A DNA stretch of 20,474 bases, from the NCBI GenBank assembly GCA_015489095.1, contig WFMN01000029.1:1-20474 (forward strand). Reading direction: 5' to 3'. The stretch is from Mariprofundaceae bacterium (lineage in GTDB: Bacteria > Pseudomonadota > Zetaproteobacteria > Mariprofundales > J009). Positions 16,830-20,474 of this stretch are shown piece by piece; position 1 is the first letter of the stretch, and the number at the start of each line of letters is the position of its first letter. Below the pieces are notes generated by a model, which was not told where the DNA came from, did no database searches, and saw nothing but the letters and a program-made list of their open reading frames with translations. A program made the position numbers and the translations under genes.

Positions 16830-18203
16830 CTACTCCTCCTCTGCGTCCGCGCTCTCCGCGGTCTCTTCCTCGGCAGCCTCCCGCATCGCGTCTTGGGCAT
16901 CCTGCCAGTCGGAGAGCGTCTGTGCATCGACCGTCACCTTCATCTGTGACAGGGCGTAATCGATGCAGGCGCGTTCAATCAGGTTATCCTCGATCTGCTC
17001 CATCTGCTGTTTGTTGTTCTTCAAGTTCGCCAGCGCCGCCGCCCGCTCCGCTTCGGGGTACTCCTCCACCATGCGCGCCAGCTCCGCCTGCAGGTCGGCA
17101 TCCTCCACCTTGATATCCGCCGCATCCATCAGCGAACGCATCACCACACCGCCGCCCAGCGCCGTAATCGCCCGCTCACGCATCTTCTGCTTCATCTCGT
17201 CGTCAAAAAACTCCTCATCCAGCGGCATCCCTTGGCGCTTTAGCTGCTGACGCAACTGCTGCACGCTGGCGCGGATCTGCTCCTGAATCAGCGCCTCCGG
17301 CAGCTCCGGCTGTCCCTGCGCCAACACCGCCGCCACCACCGCATCGCGATTGACCTCACCCTCGATCCGTCTCGCCTCCGCCTCCAGCCGCTTGCGCACA
17401 TCGGCGCGAATAGCCTCCGCCGAATCGAAGCCGATCTGCTCGGCCAGCTGCTCCTCGTTTTCCAGCGTCTCTGGGCGACCAACCCGGTGCACCGTCACCG
17501 CGAACTCCGCCTCCTTGCCCGCCAGATGGGGGGCGCTGTAGTCGTCGGGGAAGCGGACATGGAGCGTGACATCGTCACCCGCCTTCACGCCGATCAACTG
17601 CTCCTCAAAGCCAGGGATGAAACGGCCTTCGCCCAGCACCAGCTTCACATCTTCCGCGCTGCCACCCTCGAACTTCGCGCCGTCGATCGAACCGACGAAG
17701 TCGATCACCAGCTCGTCGTCCTCCTGCGCCGCGCGGTCGTCGTCGGCCACGAAGCGGCAGTTGTTCTTCATCATGCGATCGACCACATCCTGAATATCCG
17801 ACTCCTCCACGCTGAGCTCCAGCTTCTCCACCTCGGTCGCCGGCAGATCCAGCGCCACCGTGGGCCAAGTGGTCACCTTCAGGGTAAAGGCGAAGTCGGA
17901 ATCGGGGGTGGCCGCCGGAAAACCGAGCTCCGGCTGCACGGCGGGCGAAAGCCCCGACTGCTCGATCGCCGTCGCGTAGTGGGTGCGAACCAGCTCCTCG
18001 GTCACCTGCTGATGCAGCTCGACGGCAAACTGCTTCTTGATCACATTGATCGGGGTCTTTCCGGGGCGAAACCCCGGCAGGCGCGCCCGCTGACGAAACT
18101 GCGCCAGCTTCTCGTTAAAGATGCGATCATACTCGGCCTGCGGCAGCGTCGCCCGCACCTCGTGCTCATGGGCACCGAGCTGTTTCACTTCTGTTTGAAT
18201 CAT
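16830..18203 (-). CDS. tig: Trigger factor, ribosome-associated chaperone
   Basis: Trigger factor binds ribosomal protein L23 at the exit tunnel and shields nascent chains. The 457-residue protein has the ribosome-binding domain with GFRPGK at 44-49, the L23-docking loop. An FKBP-like prolyl isomerase domain (about 155-245) has VIDFVGSIDGAKFEGGS and FIPGFEEQLIGVKAGD. A long helical C-terminal chaperone domain follows. The last 16 residues are nearly all acidic or alanine. The ATG at 18203 has AAGGAG at 7-8 bases. It opens the proteostasis operon. A -10-like TATACT is about 20 bases upstream without a good -35 box. Confidence 0.97.
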   Translation of the reverse strand: MIQTEVKQLGAHEHEVRATLPQAEYDRIFNEKLAQFRQRARLPGFRPGKTPINVIKKQFAVELHQQVTEELVRTHYATAIEQSGLSPAVQPELGFPAATPDSDFAFTLKVTTWPTVALDLPATEVEKLELSVEESDIQDVVDRMMKNNCRFVADDDRAAQEDDELVIDFVGSIDGAKFEGGSAEDVKLVLGEGRFIPGFEEQLIGVKAGDDVTLHVRFPDDYSAPHLAGKEAEFAVTVHRVGRPETLENEEQLAEQIGFDSAEAIRADVRKRLEAEARRIEGEVNRDAVVAAVLAQGQPELPEALIQEQIRASVQQLRQQLKRQGMPLDEEFFDDEMKQKMRERAITALGGGVVMRSLMDAADIKVEDADLQAELARMVEEYPEAERAAALANLKNNKQQMEQIEDNLIERACIDYALSQMKVTVDAQTLSDWQDAQDAMREAAEEETAESADAEEE

Positions 18204-18222
18204 CACCGAACTCCTTCATGGA

Positions 18223-18228
18223 AGTATA
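18223..18228 (-). promoter_or_regulatory. Possible -10 box for tig operon
   Basis: TATACT on the minus strand lies in a locally AT-rich patch 20 bp before the tig ATG. The best -35-like sequence, TTGACG (18256-18261), is 27 bp away, too far for a standard promoter. The call is weak. Confidence 0.3.
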
Positions 18229-18324
18229 AATTGTTAGGATTACTTGCGACGCGGCCGTCAACCGCAGGGCTTAGCACCGCAGGGAAAAGCGCCGTTCTCT
18301 CAAGATAAGCGGCGCAGGCTACCA

Positions 18325-18361
18325 GCTCCGGCAGGGATCGAACAGCTTGCAAAACCGGAGC
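18325..18361. repeat. 7-bp inverted repeat with tRNA T-arm-like sequence
   Basis: GCTCCGG (18325-18331) and CCGGAGC (18355-18361) are perfect inverted repeats with a 23-base spacer, 20 bp before arsC. GCAGGGATCGAAC at 18331-18343 is identical to 13 bases of the tRNA-Val T arm (2632-2644). It could be an operator or a degraded tRNA fragment. Confidence 0.5.
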
Positions 18362-18381
18362 GGCACGATTGCATTGCGCCG

Positions 18382-18816
18382 ATGACAACCCAAACCAACC
18401 CTCCAATCCGCGTGCTTTTTCTCTGCACCGGCAACTCCTGCCGATCACAAATGGCCGAAGGGTGGCTGCGCCACTTGGGCGGCGACCGCTTCGAACCCTT
18501 CTCCGCCGGCATCGAGGCGCACGGCAAAAACCGGCGCGCCATCGCCGTCATGCAGGAGGCGGGTGTCGATATCTCCGCGCAGGAGTCCGAGGTGCTCGAC
18601 CCCGCGCTGCTACCGACACTCGACCTGCTGATCACGGTGTGCGGCCACGCCGATGCCCACTGCCCGGTCGTTCCTACCGCTTGCCGCAAGGAGCACTGGC
18701 CGTTTGACGATCCCGCCAAGGCAACCGGCAGCGAGGAGGAGATCATGGCGGCGTTCCGCGCCACCCGCGACCAGATCCGCGCGCGCGTGGCCCAATTGGT
18801 CGCACAGCGCGGCTAA
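18382..18816 (+). CDS. arsC: Arsenate reductase, thioredoxin-coupled LMW-phosphatase type
   Basis: This enzyme reduces arsenate to arsenite. The 144-residue protein has a low-molecular-weight phosphatase fold. Its P-loop is C15-T-G-N-S-C-R21. It also has the second redox pair Cys87 and Cys94 (CGHADAHC), which shuttle the disulfide to thioredoxin in this family. WPFDDPAKATGSEEE holds the conserved Asp-Pro. The extra cysteine pair favours arsenate reductase over a plain tyrosine phosphatase. The ATG at 18382 fits family N-termini although no Shine-Dalgarno is evident and the frame is open upstream. It diverges from tig and meets the cstA-like gene tail to tail with no gap. No arsR, arsB or acr3 is visible. 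Confidence 0.88.
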   Translation: MTTQTNPPIRVLFLCTGNSCRSQMAEGWLRHLGGDRFEPFSAGIEAHGKNRRAIAVMQEAGVDISAQESEVLDPALLPTLDLLITVCGHADAHCPVVPTACRKEHWPFDDPAKATGSEEEIMAAFRATRDQIRARVAQLVAQRG

Positions 18817-20474
18817 CTACAACGACTTCAGTTTCCGCACCGCCAGCACCGCCTCCACCAGCACCCACCCCGCCAGCACAAAGATCACCCCGCCGGTCAC
18901 GGCAACCGTCAGTTGGTGGTGGTGGAGCGCCTTGATGATCCCCATCACCATGCCAGAGATGGTGGCGCCCAGCACCAGCAGCATCGGCAGCATGGTGTAG
19001 AGGTACGGCTTCTTGTTGCGATAGAGCCAGATGGTCACCGTCAGCAGCGTCAATCCCGCCAGGATCTGGTTGGTGGTGCCGAACAGCGTCCACAAAAAGA
19101 GGCCGGCCGGCTTGCCATCGACGCGGAAAAAGGCGAAAAACCCGATCGCCGCCACCGCCAGTGCCGTGGCCACATAGCGGTTCTCCAGCAGCTTGATCCC
19201 AACGGTCGCACCGATCTCCTGCATATTAAATCGCAGCAGCCGCGCGCCGGTATCGACGCTGGTCATGGCAAAACCGACCACCACCACGCTGATAAACGCC
19301 GCCGCGAAATCATACGGCAGGCCGAGCTGATGGATAAAGTTGGCGTTGCCCTGGATGAACACCCCCAGCTTCTGGTGCAGCCCCACCGCCTTGTCCCACG
19401 AGCCGTAGAACGCCTCCCAATCGGCGCGGGAGGCAAACGCGCCGGCGGTGGTGGCCAGCACCGCCAACAGCGCCAGCAGCGACTCGCCGATCATGCCGCC
19501 GTAGCCGATCAGCGGCGCATCTGTTTCGCGATCGAGCTGCTTGGCCGAGGTGCCGGAGGCGACCAAGCCATGAAAGCCGGAGACCGCGCCGCAGGCGATG
19601 ACGATAAAGAGGAACGGCATCATCGGCGGCGCCCCCACCGGGTGGGGATTGATGGCCGGCGCCGCCCACTGCGGATCGAGCACAAAGAAGCCGATCAGCA
19701 TGGCGAACAGCGCCAGATAGAGCAGCAGCGAGTTGAGAAAATCGCGCGGCTGCAGCAGCAGCCACACCGGCAGCACGATGGCGATGTAGGCGTAGATCAA
19801 CAGCGACCAGCTCCAGCCCGCCGCCGATACCCCGGTGATCGGCATCCCCAGCCCCCACCAGGTGGTCAGCAGCATGGCGACAAAGCCTGCGCCGATTAGC
19901 GGCCACAGCGGCGCGTGCTTCTTATAGACCAGAAAGCCGATCACCATCGCGATCAGCATCAGCGAATAGGTGGGAAAGACCGCTTCGGGATGGGAAGTGG
20001 CGGGAATGTGCGCGCCGTCGGGGGCGGCAAACAGCCCGGAGATCACCAGCACGAAGACCCCCATCGCCAGCGCCACCAAAAAGAAGATCACCAGCAGAAA
20101 GAGCAGCCGGGTGCGGGGTGAGATCACTGTTTTTGCGATCGACCCCACACTCTCTCCCCGATGGCGCACCGACAGCACCAGCGCGGAGAAGTCGTGTACC
20201 GCCCCCACCAGCAGGGTGCCGAACACCACCCAGCAGAGCGCCGGTACCCAGCCCCAAATGACGGCGATCGCCGGCCCCAACATCGGCGCCAGCCCGGCGA
20301 TCGAGGCGAAATGGTGGCCGAACAGCACGAACTTGTTGGTCGGCATGTAATCGACATCGTCGCGCAGCTGGTGGGCGGGGGTGGGGGTTGCGTTATCCAG
20401 CCCGAACACACGCCGACCAAGCACCCCTTTGGCGTAAAGGTGGAAAAAGAGCAGATAACAGCAGAGTACCAGCA
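18817..20474 (-). CDS. cstA: CstA-family carbon starvation/peptide transporter, 5' partial
   Basis: The N-terminus is cut by the window edge; 551 residues are visible, read from LVLCCYLLFFHLYAKGVLG. CstA-family proteins are polytopic inner-membrane transporters for peptides or pyruvate, induced by carbon starvation in E. coli. The diagnostic block DDVDYMPTNKFVLFGHHFASIAGLAPMLGPAIA is near the start, followed by AVHDFSALVLSVRHRG. Roughly fourteen or more hydrophobic helices follow, with GFHGLVASGTSAKQL and FAMTSVDTGARLLRF in the core. The C-terminus is shorter than in E. coli CstA (701 residues), as in the short subgroup of the family. Its stop touches the arsC stop. Substrate cannot be told from sequence. 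Confidence 0.93.
   Translation of the reverse strand, partial: LVLCCYLLFFHLYAKGVLGRRVFGLDNATPTPAHQLRDDVDYMPTNKFVLFGHHFASIAGLAPMLGPAIAVIWGWVPALCWVVFGTLLVGAVHDFSALVLSVRHRGESVGSIAKTVISPRTRLLFLLVIFFLVALAMGVFVLVISGLFAAPDGAHIPATSHPEAVFPTYSLMLIAMVIGFLVYKKHAPLWPLIGAGFVAMLLTTWWGLGMPITGVSAAGWSWSLLIYAYIAIVLPVWLLLQPRDFLNSLLLYLALFAMLIGFFVLDPQWAAPAINPHPVGAPPMMPFLFIVIACGAVSGFHGLVASGTSAKQLDRETDAPLIGYGGMIGESLLALLAVLATTAGAFASRADWEAFYGSWDKAVGLHQKLGVFIQGNANFIHQLGLPYDFAAAFISVVVVGFAMTSVDTGARLLRFNMQEIGATVGIKLLENRYVATALAVAAIGFFAFFRVDGKPAGLFLWTLFGTTNQILAGLTLLTVTIWLYRNKKPYLYTMLPMLLVLGATISGMVMGIIKALHHHQLTVAVTGGVIFVLAGWVLVEAVLAVRKLKSL

Noticed and set aside
18244..18381. 46-codon upstream extension of arsC
   Set aside because: The extension is Arg/Pro-rich, unlike the family, and covers the inverted repeat and likely promoter area; the ATG at 18382 fits relatives.

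Overview
The window is about 20.5 kb of G+C-rich chromosomal DNA from a Gram-negative bacterium. An outer membrane is implied by an LptF-type LPS-export permease and three type II secretion genes. The order tig-clpP-clpX-lon, tRNA genes with encoded CCA ends, and the mix of housekeeping genes fit Pseudomonadota. Nothing visible fixes the genus. A possible terminal-oxidase fragment and a class I fructose-1,6-bisphosphatase would suit an aerobic or autotrophic lifestyle, but that is weak inference.

Left part (1-3019). The window opens on the + strand with the C-terminus of a membrane protein, possibly heme-copper oxidase subunit I. It is translationally coupled to an uncharacterised Cys-rich 177-residue protein. 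These converge on a minus-strand block: a hup gene for HU, then tRNA-Val(TAC) and tRNA-Asp(GTC), a strong intrinsic terminator, then fbp overlapping a family 4 uracil-DNA glycosylase gene.

Middle part (3142-10561), all on the minus strand. In transcription order: gspL-gspM-gspN (inner-membrane platform of type II secretion), a 155-bp spacer packed with inverted repeats, a single-domain response regulator, a small one-helix membrane protein, folK, panB-panC-panD (the pantothenate branch) and fumC. Most junctions are start/stop overlaps, so translation is probably coupled. Divergently on the + strand lies lptF (10642-11793).

Right part (11839-20474). A BrnT/BrnA toxin-antitoxin pair sits in visibly AT-richer DNA, an accessory insert beside core genes. 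Next comes the proteostasis operon tig-clpP-clpX-lon (trigger factor, ClpXP, Lon). A thioredoxin-type arsenate reductase gene diverges from tig and meets, with no spacer, the 3' end of a cstA-like transporter gene that runs off the window.

Most of the window is ordinary core metabolism and protein quality control. I did not find a clear undescribed multi-gene system. The best leads are the Cys-rich protein coupled to the membrane protein, a long hairpin whose G.U pairs point to a + strand RNA among minus-strand genes, the gspLMN trio with no other secretion genes in view, and the nearly leaderless brnT promoter. No gene-free stretch exceeds 300 bp.
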